Shown here: in pieces, positions 25,670-37,921 of the stretch | How the letters are laid out: each line of letters begins with the position of its first letter | Position numbering within the stretch: the stretch's first letter is position 1 | Assembly: GCA_963402885.1 (NCBI GenBank) | Contig: OY727099.1 | Span: 1,490,501-1,554,500, forward strand | Length of the DNA stretch: 64,000 bases | Origin: Antedon bifida | Taxonomy: Eukaryota; Echinodermata; Crinoidea; Comatulida; Antedonidae | Direction of reading: 5' to 3' | The notes under the pieces: generated by a model | What the model saw: only the letters and a program-made list of their open reading frames with translations | Databases searched by the model: none | Told to the model about the DNA's origin: nothing | Translations under genes and position numbers: made by a program

Positions 25670-26825
25670 AAAAAGATCAGCGTCTTTTGAACGCGACCCT
25701 TATCATGCCCCTAGCAACTACTTCCTCAAACACCATGTACATTGTACTTTCTGATCAATCTTAAAAATAGAATAACTTAACTTGTAGGCCTATTTAAATT
25801 CTTAATTTCTATGTATAGTTGAAAGTGCTAAATTTAAACCACATGTGTGCATATCGTAATGGCTTTTAGAAATCGTCGATGCTTTAAAATAAAACTTGAC
25901 ATCTTTATTTCTCAATTAGTATGCAACTAATTAATGAGCTATATCCACCTTAAGCGATACGTTGGAATGTTCTCAAGGATATGATAACAGAGGAACACAT
26001 CAAACACTCGCGCATGTTTGCACAGCGCGCTGCGTTAACTATGCATGACGTCATGGCAATAATCATTTCTATGATAAATTCGTAATTCCACATAGACTAC
26101 TTCCGGTGTTACTTTGTAGTGGTCAGTTGGTCAGTTAATTAAAGCATGGCGTAAAAAAGTCAATGACCAGCAATATATATTATTAGAAAGCGCTTGTTAA
26201 TTACTCAGAAACAACGAGGATGACGTGGACGCACTTTATTATTTAAAATTAAGTATGTACTGTTGAAGACAGCGATAGTTTCAACGAATAAAGATCAAAA
26301 GGAAGTTTATTTATTCATTACAGAAATAGGGAATTCATTTACACATACATACAGTTATATGAACTATGATGACGTCATCCTATATATGTGCAGTTGGTGT
26401 GGTAGGAGGGGAGCGGGGTTGTGAACTTATAGCTGTTATTATTGTACCTTACATTAGTGCTTTCACTTAAATAAATTGACCAGCAAAGGTTACACACCGA
26501 GGAGTGGTGAAGCCACCATACCCCGGTCTGGTAAACTTGTATTGAAGACAGTAATTTGTTTACACCTTGACCAAGTGGCTAATCAGGCCTGCACAGAGAT
26601 GCATTTATTTATTTATTTATTTCACTTTTGCTCATGAAAACGTGTTTTTATTATTATGAATGAATCGACTGATGTTTTTCGAATTGTTATTAAAGAATAT
26701 GGAGGACACGTTTGTTTGACCAATTTCAATTAATACGTCTCATTGTAACTTAGACTTTCTTTTTTAAAGCAACTCAAATTTCTAATCAATCACTGGTCAT
26801 GACTCAGATAAGAATAATCAGTAAA
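25670..26825. other. Intergenic, no gene seen
   Basis: AT-rich spacer with a TTTA simple repeat at about 26604-26620. No exon or assignable repeat was seen. Confidence 0.4.
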
Positions 26826-26828
26826 AAA

Positions 26829-27060
26829 TGGAGCGGTAGTGCAGCTTGGTGGTTAACAATCTTGCCTTCCAATTCCAAGATCCAGGGTTCAATCCTAACA
26901 TTGGTAATGGAGGTCCAGTGTTCCATCCTGATATAGTTCCAGGATTGTAACTCACGACTCTTTCTACTACACTCCCTAAACAATATAATACTTATTATAA
27001 GCATGATAAATAAATCATCAAATAGTTTATCCACCCTGACGAGTTACTCACTGTTCGATG
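26829..27060 (+). mobile_element. tRNA-derived SINE (type A)
   Basis: The head has an A-box-like TAGTGCAGCTTGGTGG and, about 45 bases on, a perfect B box GGTTCAATCC, the RNA polymerase III promoter layout of tRNA SINEs. The body then runs GGATTGTAACTCACGACTC, AAGCATGATAA, AGTTTATCCA and ends near GATGTGTATGA. It aligns throughout with 55750-55950. Confidence 0.8.
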
Positions 27061-27284
27061 TGTATGACAACAACAAAGATTAGCAACTAGGAAAAGATTA
27101 CTTGAAAACATATATAATTCAGGTCATTGTGATAGAAAACTAAGTTGGCGTCACTACACGCTTCCCTTGGGGCATATTTCTAGATCATCAAAAATTAGTT
27201 TCCATGCTTTAAAAAATTGAAATTGATAATGAGAACTGTGACTTTAGGAACTGAATATTTCCGTATGTATTTTAAAACAATATT

Positions 27285-27665
27285 ACTTACTTATTTAGTC
27301 CGACATACCCGAACTTATATGACTACACTGTAGATTCCTCCATAACTTCCTATCTTCCATTGTGACAGCCAGTTCCTTTCTCTGCATACCAGCATCCGTA
27401 TCTAGTACATCAATGTATGTGAGTGCTCGTCTTCCTTGTTTTGCAAGCCCATGTTTTGGCTGCCACAGCAGAACATCTGAAATGATTTCTTCTTTTGCGA
27501 AGACAGTGTCCAACAAATGTCAGTCTTATTATTGTTTCTGTTATTTTTGGTACCGGTATGGCCAAAGAGCCATGTAGTACATTTTTTTGCCATTTTATGC
27601 CCATCAGCACGAAGTAGTTTTGAGTGACAACCATCAATTGCTCTCTCAAGTTTTTTTTCTTTCTT
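27285..27665 (-). mobile_element. Degraded LINE reverse-transcriptase C-terminal fragment
   Basis: Read on minus, one frame carries RLTFVGHCLR and the neighbouring frame continues EEIISDVLLWQPKHGLAKQG, then LTYIDVLDTD and MEDRKLWR. This order (GHCLRR, LLW-P-HG, LTYID-L, DR-LWR) is typical of the C-terminal end of non-LTR retrotransposon polyproteins. At least one frameshift (near 27510) breaks it. No other domain of the element is nearby. Confidence 0.7.
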
Positions 27666-27669
27666 AACA

Positions 27670-28690
27670 TAGCATTTAAGGTATGAAGAGGTTTAGTCCA
27701 AATTGTGTTTTTCGATAATGAAATAATATAGTATTAAAAGTAAAAATTAGCTAATAAAAAGCAGAAAGACAACAACATTTATATAATAACAAAGTAAAAT
27801 AATATGAAAAACATGGTACATTTAATAATGTGTAACATAAAAACTAGGTTTACATACCAGTGGTGGCATCGTGAAGGTCCCCGATGGTGTTCCCTTGCAT
27901 GATGTATGGCTCTGACAATGCTAAACACTGTTAGTTCGCTATCTGTATACGATTTATTCATAAGCATGAATAACATAAATATGACTTATTTATTTTACTG
28001 AAAATCAGAATATCAAGAAGTACGATATTAATTAGACTATAATATTAAGTCAAAACTGCGTCTGGAACCCAGACTATATTGTACCATGCAATATCTCCAA
28101 ATCTTCTAGAGGAAAGTTAACAATAACTATCTTGAAAATATTTTCATTCTATTTTAATTAAATTAACTAAAATTATTTTACATATAGCAATTATTGCCAT
28201 GGTATTAATAATAAATTTCTATAATAGGCTAAATCAGTTTCCGTCTAAATCGGCCTACCGCTTTTTAACAATTATTATGAACTCGATTGCACCCACTTAT
28301 TAACTCTAAAGAAATAAATTATTCAATATCCCACTATGATATAATAAAATGAGAAAAAGTCAATCGCGGAAATAGCTGGAATTAAATTTCACCTTTGTGA
28401 CATTATGACGTGCCCCAAGTGACAAAATTACCCTCAATACACAGTCGACATAAAAAATGAATTAGTAAGTTACGAAAACACTATAAATAATATTTATTTC
28501 ATTCACAGATTTTGAAATTGATTTAAAAAAAGGTGGAAAGGGTAATAAAGTTTTTAATTTAAAATACACTCGTAATGACATTTCTTAAAGCGCTATGTCT
28601 GCGTGTCTTTCGATGGGAATTAAATTCAGTGTGAATGCACCTTTAGTTCGTGCCAGTGGAGCATATTATGGAATAAGAGACCATGGATAA
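27670..28690. other. Intergenic, no gene seen
   Basis: AT-rich spacer without exon-like frames or recognised repeats. Confidence 0.4.
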
Positions 28691-28699
28691 TTAGTATTG

Positions 28700-29020
28700 A
28701 ATGAATGAAAAATACATATTATGCATATTAGATTCTTTTCTTTTTTTTCCTTTCGTAAAAAATACAAGTATACCTTTTATCATTGTATATGAATAAATTT
28801 GTTCCTTATAAATGATATCATGACCATGTTTATTATATGTATATATTATTATTATATTTTATTATATTTTCTTGTTCTGTTTTGTTCATGGGTTTTACGG
28901 GAAAAGTTTTTTCTTGTAAAATCCACTATTAATGGTATTTTTTTCTTGATTTAATTCGTTATTGTTATTTTCTATGCACCATTAATAGAAATAAATGTTT
29001 ATGAAATGAAATGAAATGTA
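28700..29020 (+). mobile_element. CR1-like LINE 3' tail with GAAAT repeats
   Basis: A long T/A-rich 3' UTR includes TTCATGGGTTTTACGGG and TTCTTGTAAAATCCACTATT and ends AATAAATGTTTATGAAATG followed by two more GAAAT units. The same closing motif occurs at 8910-8930. There is no coding remnant in this copy. Confidence 0.5.
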
Positions 29021-29024
29021 ATAA

Positions 29025-30270
29025 CAAGGAATCTCTAGCCATGATCTTTCTGTAAACGTTATCCAAGAGCTGTTTTGGAGAACGTTCACAGCTAAAACAC
29101 ATTAGTGGTAGTTTTTGTTTTCTAATTAGCTGATCTTAGTTAATTTTTCTCTTGTGTTGTGTGCTTTTCTATCTATACCATAACTTTGAAGTTTAGTTTA
29201 TTTCAATGATTCTTACAAATTGCCATGTTTTGTTGATTTAAATTATCCACGGCATTCTAATTCTATAATTACGTTTAAATTGAATTTATCTTTATTTTTC
29301 TTTATTTTTTTTATCTAATTAATCGATCACTCAAAAGTTTGCGAGTCCCACTATTTTAAAGTGAAGCATCTCAGGTAAAATAAATACTATCATACTATAA
29401 TGTATAAATCGTTTTTCCCTGAAGTCTTTTAGAACACAGTGAATTAAGGCCACTTTAGGCCTAAATATGTATTATATAAATTATTATTTTTCTGTTGTCC
29501 ATTTCCTTTTGGTTTTATTTCTGTGAAACTGGAAAAAAGAAAATAATTGATATAAAAATAAATTAAATTATATTATTAGGGCATATGACGTTTGTACAAT
29601 AACTAACATAGAGGGAATTTCCCAGACGAGTTAGCGGTCAATGTGAGGTAAGCGATACCTACGTACACGGATACAGTTGCTAGTTTTAATGTAGAAAGTA
29701 TAGATAGATTTACAGTTCATCTTAAGATGTGTGAAGTTACCGGAAACATGCTAATTCATTTAAATGACCTTTGAACTGTTAAAGGTAAAACCAAAATCTG
29801 TACAAAACCTGGGCAAAAATACAGTATTAATATTAACTCATTTGTGATTATCAAAACATGATTTCCCACAAGACAAGAAACAATTTCCTCTTGATTGTGA
29901 CACTTATTACACGCACAAACACGTAGTGTACATCTAATCTAATAATTACCTATACAAGTGTATTGATATTAAACCAATTCAAATTGTAACTGCCTCACGT
30001 GTCTAGGATTTGATTTACTTACCATGGATGGTGGAATGGGTACATAGTGGACATTTTTGGACAAAGTTATTTCATGACATATGTGGGTTTTTGCAGAATA
30101 GTCCAGTCTGAAGTTTCTCCTAAAGTTCTGGAACCAACTTCATATGACTACGTGATTCTCCATCTCTTGCTCTCTTTTTACAGTTTTGGTTCAAATTCCA
30201 CATTTCTATTTGTTTTACTTTTCATTTCAGCTTTTGCTTTATCTCTCACTTCTTTGCAATTAATACTTGT
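29025..30270. other. Intergenic, no gene seen
   Basis: AT-rich spacer. The 89-codon plus frame starting at 30047 runs into a TIR element and has no gene features. Confidence 0.4.
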
Positions 30271-30276
30271 GGTTTG

Positions 30277-30690
30277 CGTAAAGCTGCATTGTCCCTCTGA
30301 ACAAATAATACTTTAAAAGTAATATGCCATTTTACTGTCACGTATTTGTTATCCAGTTACACCAAAACTTTGATCGAAAAAAACAAATTATTTACCTGAA
30401 AAACTATATCTTAAAGTAACATGGCCATATACATGGCTGCAGTCGCGAGCTCAAATTCGACCGACCAACCGACCAACCGACCGAGAGTGAGCGGTAGAGT
30501 CTAAAAAATGAGCTGTAGATTACTAAAAATAGAGTTTTTGGTTGAATTTGTGAAAACAGTATGAATGTAAAAGACATTATTTTTGGGGTTTTTTTTCTAC
30601 GGAAGTGATTAACTTTATTACTACAAAATAACATTTTCAACGTCTTATTTTATTAATCTGTTATGTTTGTGTGGGACAATACATCTTGAA
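30277..30690 (+). mobile_element. TIR element family 2, long copy
   Basis: It begins AGCTGCATTGTCCCTCTGAA and ends TGTGTGGGACAATACATCTT, diverged inverted ends of the family at 31749. Interior modules include AATATGCCATTTTACTGTCA and TTATTTACCTGAAAAACT. An extra segment with a CCGACCAA simple repeat (30459-30486) makes it longer than other copies. A solo right end lies at 31089-31113. Confidence 0.65.
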
Positions 30691-31748
30691 ACTTTTTCAT
30701 GAACATTGCTTGTTAAAAAAAATAACTTATTAGTTACCTGAACAACTGTATAAATAAAAATGTAAATATTATTTGAAACACTATCCATAAGGTGGAATAT
30801 TATAAATATTATTTTAATGTATGTGCAATATTTCTATACAGTACTATGAAAACAATGTTTGTGTGCTGCCTTAACTTGATCTATAATATTATTTTATTGT
30901 ATTATATAATAATTTTCATTTATCTTTTTATTTCGGAATATCATGGAGACATAATATTATATCCATAGCAAAAGAGAGAAAAAAAAAAATCTTAATAATG
31001 AATTATTGTAAACCAAAATATATGCATACATTAACGAATGAATAAAGATGGGAGAGACCCATAACAAATTTTGAAAAAAATCTTGTATGTTTGTGTGGGA
31101 CAATACATCTTTAAACCTATGAGAAACGATTTACTGATGGCGCTGACAAGCATATTGTTCACAATTATTTGTGTTTGATTTGATGGAGGCGTGAATGTGC
31201 ACATTTGTTTAAAGTATCGCCCATATATTTTCTGAGTAAGGGTGAGAAATTAATCATGTCATTTGAATCATTTGTTTATGGTTAGTCAGTGCTTCTTTCT
31301 TGACTTTTATGTTTCGTTTAATCTGTGATGTTGTCATTGTATGTTCCATAACATCGTTAGTGCGTTATGATGACGTCTTTGTATTTCCTTTACAGAGAGA
31401 TTTCTTTGAAAATCAAATTAAGTTTACATTATATAATATATTACATCACACCTTTGTTCCCTAAAAATGTGTTAATGTATGGCACAGGTACAAATCATCT
31501 TTCGGGGAGTTACAGTAAACCATTCGTTCTAGTTTTTGGTGTTTTTTTTTTCAACATATAGCAATTAGAAATTTTGTTTGTGCGCCATAGCCATGTTAGT
31601 TCAGCCTTCTCCAATGAGAGATTTTTATTCAAACGGGCCACCAGCCCCAAAATACAAGTATTACCATGAACATTAGATACAATTGACGTGGTCTATTATG
31701 CACATACAATAAATCTGAAAACTGGTACTATCATGTTTTTGGGAATTT

Positions 31749-32068
31749 AAAGATGTATTGTCCCCATGAAAAATAATGTTTACATTTTTTTTAAATATAC
31801 CATTTTAATGTCACATAATAGTTATCCACTTTGACCAAAAATAGGATCTAAACAAAATTTATTTACCTGAAAAACTGTAATTTAAAGCAAAAAATGGTCA
31901 AATTGGCTGCCAGCCAATGGATTGTTGGTTGTTTATTATGTTGTTTTATAAATGATTTTTTTTATTTCTACGGAAGTAGTAGTAGTATTAAAACTACAAA
32001 ATAACCTATTCAATATCTGATTTAATTAATCTTCATTTTTCATGTTTTTGGGGGACAATACATCTTCA
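31749..32068 (+). mobile_element. TIR element family 2, best copy
   Basis: It opens AAGATGTATTGTCCCCATGA and closes with the complementary TTGGGGGACAATACATCTT. Between them are TATACCATTTTAATGTCAC, TTATCCACTTTGACC, TTTACCTGAAAAACTGTAA, a short palindrome GGCTGCCAGCCAATGG, and AAACTACAAAATAACCTATT. No protein is encoded, so it is non-autonomous. The flanking target duplication could not be decided. Confidence 0.78.
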
Positions 32069-32069
32069 A

Positions 32070-33040
32070 GTAATGACCTTAGGTAGAACATATTTGAGAT
32101 ATCGTGCGGAAACAATAATTATTAGTATTAGGTACAGTGCGATTGCCGTAGAATGTATCAGAGATCCATATTTGTATATTCAATATGAGAATTATGAACA
32201 TCATATCATAATATTGAATGAGTATTAATGCATGGCTGTGGTGGGTCTATTCTTTTTCTATACCCATCGACCAACAGGTGGTTGTCCAAGAATAACAGAT
32301 ATATCAGTTATAATATCGTGGTTGTCATCTGCAGTTTCTTTAAGATATTGTAATGACATTTATTTTTCAAAAGATGTAGCCCTAATTCGTTTTCCCAATT
32401 TAACGGGCAATAACCTCACTGCAAACGTGTATCCGCCAATCACTGTGGTTGTATTATTTCTGCCACTGGATAGGTATTAACCACAGGTTTGAATATTACG
32501 TAAGTTTGTGTTGTTATTGTCGTACAACCGTCATTTTGAATTTCGTGACGTCATTAACGGTCCTCATTAACTGTTATACAAATTCCAAATTTACATTTCC
32601 GACTTGAGTTATCTCAATAATGAAAAACAAAAATTGAGTATTGAAAAGGCAATTTATATAGTATGTTTCGTACTCCTACTTTCAATTTCAGACCAATATA
32701 CAGATACAATCTCATTTTCTTTTTTAGGAATCTTTGAAACATCGATTGTAGTTCGTTGATTGACACTTTTTGCAAAAAACGCCCAAAAAGAAAAACAAAG
32801 CAACAACAGAAGATTTATAAAAAAAAGCAGACTAATAGAATATACAAAACACCTGTTATGATAGAAGTAAAGCTGCTATAAAAACAGTAAGAGTTACAGA
32901 TTATAATGTAGACTTCTTTATAGTATGAATATTTCATAATTATTTAAAAATTTTTCCTATTCCTTATTATAAACATCGATGAGTCATTATTACGGTCGTC
33001 ATAATAATACAGTAATAACTTTACTTGTATTTGAGACTAA
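32070..33040. other. Intergenic, no gene seen
   Basis: AT-rich spacer. The 82-codon frame at 32232-32480 has no recognisable features or splice context. Confidence 0.4.
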
Positions 33041-33044
33041 ACAT

Positions 33045-33460
33045 AATATGTACGTCTCTAAACACTTTATGGATATAACATCATGTAACTAAAAGGGATA
33101 GACACTAAAACATTTGTAACACTCTAAACACTTTATGGATATAACATCATGTAACTAAATGGATAGACACTAAAACGTTTGTGACACTCTAAACACATGG
33201 GTATAACAGCATATCATGTTAGTAAACGGGTAGGCACTAAACATTTGTAACACTTTAAACACTGTATGGAAACGGGTAGGCACTAAAACATTTGTAACAC
33301 TCGAAACACTATATGTATATAACAGCATCAGGTTAGTAAACGGTAGGCACTAAAACATTTGTAACACTCTAAACACTGTATGGATATGACAGCATCATTT
33401 AGTAAAGGGGTAAACACTAAAACACTTAACAATATAAACACAATTGAATTAAGGCCGATA
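33045..33460. repeat. ~67-bp satellite, block 1
   Basis: About six units of CACTCTAAACACTGTATGGA, TATAACAGCATCATGTTAGT, AAACGGGTAGGCACTAAAAC and ATTTGTAA with small deletions. It is the same repeat as the block at 35985-37115, 2.5 kb to the right. Confidence 0.88.
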
Positions 33461-33469
33461 CTTAAATGG

Positions 33470-35980
33470 ACCGGGTAGATAGTATAATATCAATATCATT
33501 TCAATCATCAATTATTGTTTTCATAATTTTCTCCTCGTTATCGCATCCTCTTCATTTAAAAGATCTGTTGACCACCTTAGTGATGATCATTAAACGAGTC
33601 AGGAAATTAACGATAAATGCATCATCATTTTACACTTCATTATTCAAACTATAGATGTGAGTAAATGAGACGAATGACGTATTTAACTAATACGATATGA
33701 TAATAGGAAACAAATCAACTTGCTCACCGATGCTGTAAACAGTAAAATTACTTATTTTCTTGTCATTTTTCATATCGTGTAATTACTCCTAATGTATTTT
33801 AACAGACACTATGTAATGATTGCGCGGATATAGTATGGCCTCTCTGTGTGCTAAACTCAATGCCCCTTGAATAGTTTTACTTGTGAAAAGCGAAACATAT
33901 TCCTTATTACCTACTTTATTTGTGTATGTTTGTTTAGATGTCTATGTAATTTTAAAGTTTTATATTTATTTATTTCTGGTTTTTTCTTTTTTTGAGTAGG
34001 GTAGCCCTATCAGTAATATTAATAAAACTGCTCTTCTGTGGTGCCTACACATTTAAAAACAACAATTTAAAACACCTTCAACTAGCAAATATTTTCCTTT
34101 ATTAATTGACACGTCATTCAAGTGCATTTGAACGACTGATTTAAAATGGGTTGTTAGATAAATCATGTATACCATCACACTTTTGCGTTAAAATCAAATT
34201 GTAAGGCATTTGATGAATAGGCAAACTGCCTTAAAATACCGTGACATAGAGAATACTATTATCATCATCAGAACTGAAATCAACGCCTAGAGTAATAGTT
34301 TTTGTCTTAATTCATAAAGTTATTTGCTGTTAGCCACCCTAAATCATAATATATTTGTGTTAAAGGAGTTATCCTCCTAATTTTGTTTACATATTTTGTT
34401 TTGCTCTGCAAATAACTATATATTGACGATATATATTGACGACAGCACGAAGCCTTATAATTCAAAATCTCGAGCTATCTGTATCTTCAACATTGGCCAA
34501 AACATTAAATAGCGCGCCCTCTGTGTGTTCCGGTCAGTTTGTTTTTTTTGTAAAGTCTGTTTTTTGTTGTTTTTTTTTGTATAAATAATTTGGCCCACTA
34601 ATGAATTAAGGATTTCTCAGTTTATGTTTACGTGTTGATGAAGTTAGGAAAAGCTTGTTTTCTTGTTTGTGAAAATTGAATTTTAAATGTAATTTTAAAA
34701 CTGTTTTTCTAAATGTTTTTCGAAAAATTTAATCCAATAACCTTGAATAATCGGATGTTCTTTTGTTTATTATTATTTTGAAGTTTCAAAATATATAATA
34801 AACAAAATAATATCACCTGAAAATGTTCATTATTGGTAAATTATTACTTGTTTTATGGCATACTTTATTTTTTTATCTGACTGTCGGACCTCAAATACTC
34901 CAGAGTGCATTGTAAGACGAATACGCAGAAATACTATTTGGAGGGAAATGGTAAAATCAGTCTCACTGTGGTGATGTTACAAGAGTTGTCAAAACAATAT
35001 AGATTATCTGATACAACTCCTAGAAAGTAGAAAACCTTTCCTCTGACTAATTAGCGACACAGTACGTTTTATTTTCTATACATTTAGGTAGCATTAAATA
35101 CTAGACCATATACAGAATAGGCCTACATATACTTTACTTTGTCTCGCATAAAATATACTTGAAATTAATACGTTTTTGGCTCATGTCATGTCATTGATAC
35201 AAAAAATCAAAAGAACCTGCTAAGTAGTGACAGTACATGTACCTAAAAGGTAGATGCTAAAGATATAAACGATAATAATGAATCCAAGTGGAGATAGTGC
35301 ATGTTTTGTTTTATCAAGATTTCAAAGATGTTTATTAAGTATTAATATTAGGTATCAAATATTAAAGAAGCAATATTTAAATTTAATTTTCTGAACAATT
35401 AACAGGTAGACTATAAAAATTAAAATTTTATTAACTGTTGATCAAATTTTGTTTTTGTTGCCTACGAATTTATAATTCAATTTATATTTGATTTGATTCG
35501 ATTTTGAAAATATCAATAAACCCATGTTGTGACGCATTTGGTGTTTTTTTGCAAATTAATATTGGAAATTTAATACACAATTATATATAATTATCTACTA
35601 TTTTAAATTAATTTCTCAAAAGATTAAGTTTTTCATTAGTGACCGATTAACTAAGGTAATAAAATAAATGGTATGTGGTTACTGGTTACTATCCAAGCTA
35701 TAAATATTCAACTGCCTAATAAAATAACGTTGATTAATGCTAAATAATTAAATTTCTAATCCTATGGTGGATTGTTCTAATTGTTTTAAATGGAGTCGAT
35801 TGGAAATTTTAATTTTCCCTACGGCATCCGTATGTGTGTCAGAAATATCACTTGAAGAAAATGGACTAGTGTAGTACGAATACACATCTATAGGAACACA
35901 GTACATCGTCTATGATTGATACGTCACGAATGTAGGTTAGAAAAGAGGAAGGGGTAGACATTGAACATTTCTTTAAAACT
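33470..35980. other. Spacer between the two satellite blocks
   Basis: AT-rich, no gene. A probable CR1-type tail lies near 33900-34060 (T-rich run, GTAGCCCTATCAGTAATATT, then AATAAAACTGCTC). The rest is unassigned. Confidence 0.45.
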
Positions 35981-35984
35981 CTGA

Positions 35985-37115
35985 GCAATTTGTCCATATC
36001 CATTTGTATACTCTAAACACTTTATGGATATAACAGCAGCATCATGTTAGTAACACTAAAACATTTCCTCTTAAGCGTGGTTCCCACTAGCGACGCAACG
36101 CAAGGACGTAACGCAACGCAAGTGAATTGACCAATCACAAGCGATGGCTTATTCGATTGTGATTGCTAACTGTCTATAACTTCGCTTGTCATTGGTTAAA
36201 ACGCTTGCGTTGCGTTTACGTCCTTGCGTTACGTTCTAGTGGGAACCAAGCTTTAAAACTGTTGATAACAGTATAATAAAGGGTTAGACAATAAAACATT
36301 TGCTCTAAAAACTGTTAAACAATTTATGGATATAAAGTAAAGGAGTAGACACTAAAGCATTTATAACACTATAGCATCATGTTAGTAAACGGGTAGACAC
36401 TAAACATATGTACGTCTCTGAGCACTGTATAGATATAACATCATGTAACTAAAAGGGATAGACACTAAAACGTTTGTAACACTCGAAACACTGTATGTAT
36501 ATAACAGCATGTCATGTTAGTAAACGGGTAGGCACTAAACATTTGTAACACTCTAAACACATGGATATAACAGCATGTCATGTTAGTAAACGGGTAGGCA
36601 CTAAAACATTTTTAACACTCTAAACACTGTATGGATATGACAGCATGTCATGTTAGTAAACGGGTAGGCACTAAACATTTGTAACACTCTGAACACTGTA
36701 TATATAACAGCATATCATGTTAGTAAACGGGTAGACACTACACATTTGGAACACTCTAAACACATGGATATAACAGCATGTCATGTTAGTAAACGGGTAG
36801 GCACTAAAACATTTGTAACACTATAAACACTGTATATATAACAGCATATCAAGTTAGTAAACGGTAGGCACTAAAATATTTGTAACACTCGAAACAATGT
36901 GTGTATATAACGGCATGTTTGTAAAGGGTTAGACATTAAAACCTTTGTAAAACTCTGAACACTGTATGGGTACAACATCATCATGTTAATAAAAGGGTAG
37001 ACACTGTACATCATGAAAAGAAGGCCAGGGTAAACGCTAACAACACCCTGAACACTCAAATACATTATGTTAGTAAAAAGGAGGATGGGTTGGTAGACAC
37101 TGAAAACAGTAACAG
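35985..37115. repeat. ~67-bp satellite, block 2, split by a MITE
   Basis: At least a dozen units of the 33045 repeat, with GTTAGTAAACGGGTAGGCAC and AACACTCTAAACACTGTAT recurring. A family 3 MITE interrupts it at 36075-36252. Units vary in length because ATGGATATAAC segments are lost in some copies. Confidence 0.88.
36075..36252. mobile_element. Family 3 MITE inserted in satellite
   Basis: The left end is AGCGTGGTTCCCACTAGCG and the right end TTCTAGTGGGAACCAAGCT, with TTA at both edges (TWA-type duplication). The arms contain CGCAACGCAAGGACG facing CGTCCTTGCGTTACG, so the 178-bp element is nearly a full palindrome. The centre carries GACCAATCACAAGCGATGG. Confidence 0.87.
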
Positions 37116-37119
37116 TCTA

Positions 37120-37915
37120 CTCCATGGATATATTACCACCATGTCATGTAGTACGTGAGAAAATCAAACACAGACACATTTTTACCATAGAAATCTACCG
37201 TATCTGATTACTTCTTTAATATGTTTCTCATTTATATTACATAAAATTACCGTACTTTCCAGGAATTCTCAATTTTAAAGCCTCATACTCTTGCATCCAT
37301 TACAATATTCGATAAAAAAAACCTAGGCCTGTTACTTCTGGTTTTGAAAAGGCTTGTGTGTTAGCTACTGTATAGAAAATTAGTATGCTTTACCAATGAC
37401 TCTAGTATCTAGATGGATAGAATTACATTTTTATATACAGGTCCTTTGGGTATTTGTAAGATCGCTTATGTTAGATTTTCCTTCTATAAACCCTGCGTAA
37501 CAATTATCCCAAACTTTATTTAAACATTTTTTTTATTAACTCATGAACTCTAAAAGTTGACAACTTCTTCAATGTACAGTATGTATTTTAAAAATATTTC
37601 TACTTTATAATGAAATTGAGAAAAAATTATTTATTTTTCTTAATTATACCTTCTTTATAAAAAATATACATGTATATTCATAATGTTTAACTTTTAAATT
37701 CAATATATATTTATTAATATTATAGTAATAGATCAGTAATGTTTTAGACATGACAAAATCTTTATTATCCTATCACATTATACAGCTTTTATAGTAACTT
37801 AATCATTTCGATATTCTCCCATAATGCATGTCTCATACGCACAGGAAGACAGCGATTACAAAAGATACGACCAGTCATTAATTACGTATTAAATCACACG
37901 GATAAAGATAACGTG
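37120..37915. other. Spacer downstream of COMMD9
   Basis: AT-rich sequence below the COMMD9 stop codon. It should include that gene's 3' UTR and polyadenylation site, but I could not fix the cleavage position. Confidence 0.4.
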
Positions 37916-37921
37916 TGCGAT

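Noticed and set aside
26829..26910. tRNA gene
   Set aside because: Pol III boxes are present but there is no cloverleaf, and the ~200-base body recurs at 55750; it is a SINE.
33045..37115. CRISPR-like array
   Set aside because: Units are contiguous and drift together with no unique spacers; the DNA is eukaryotic. It is a satellite.
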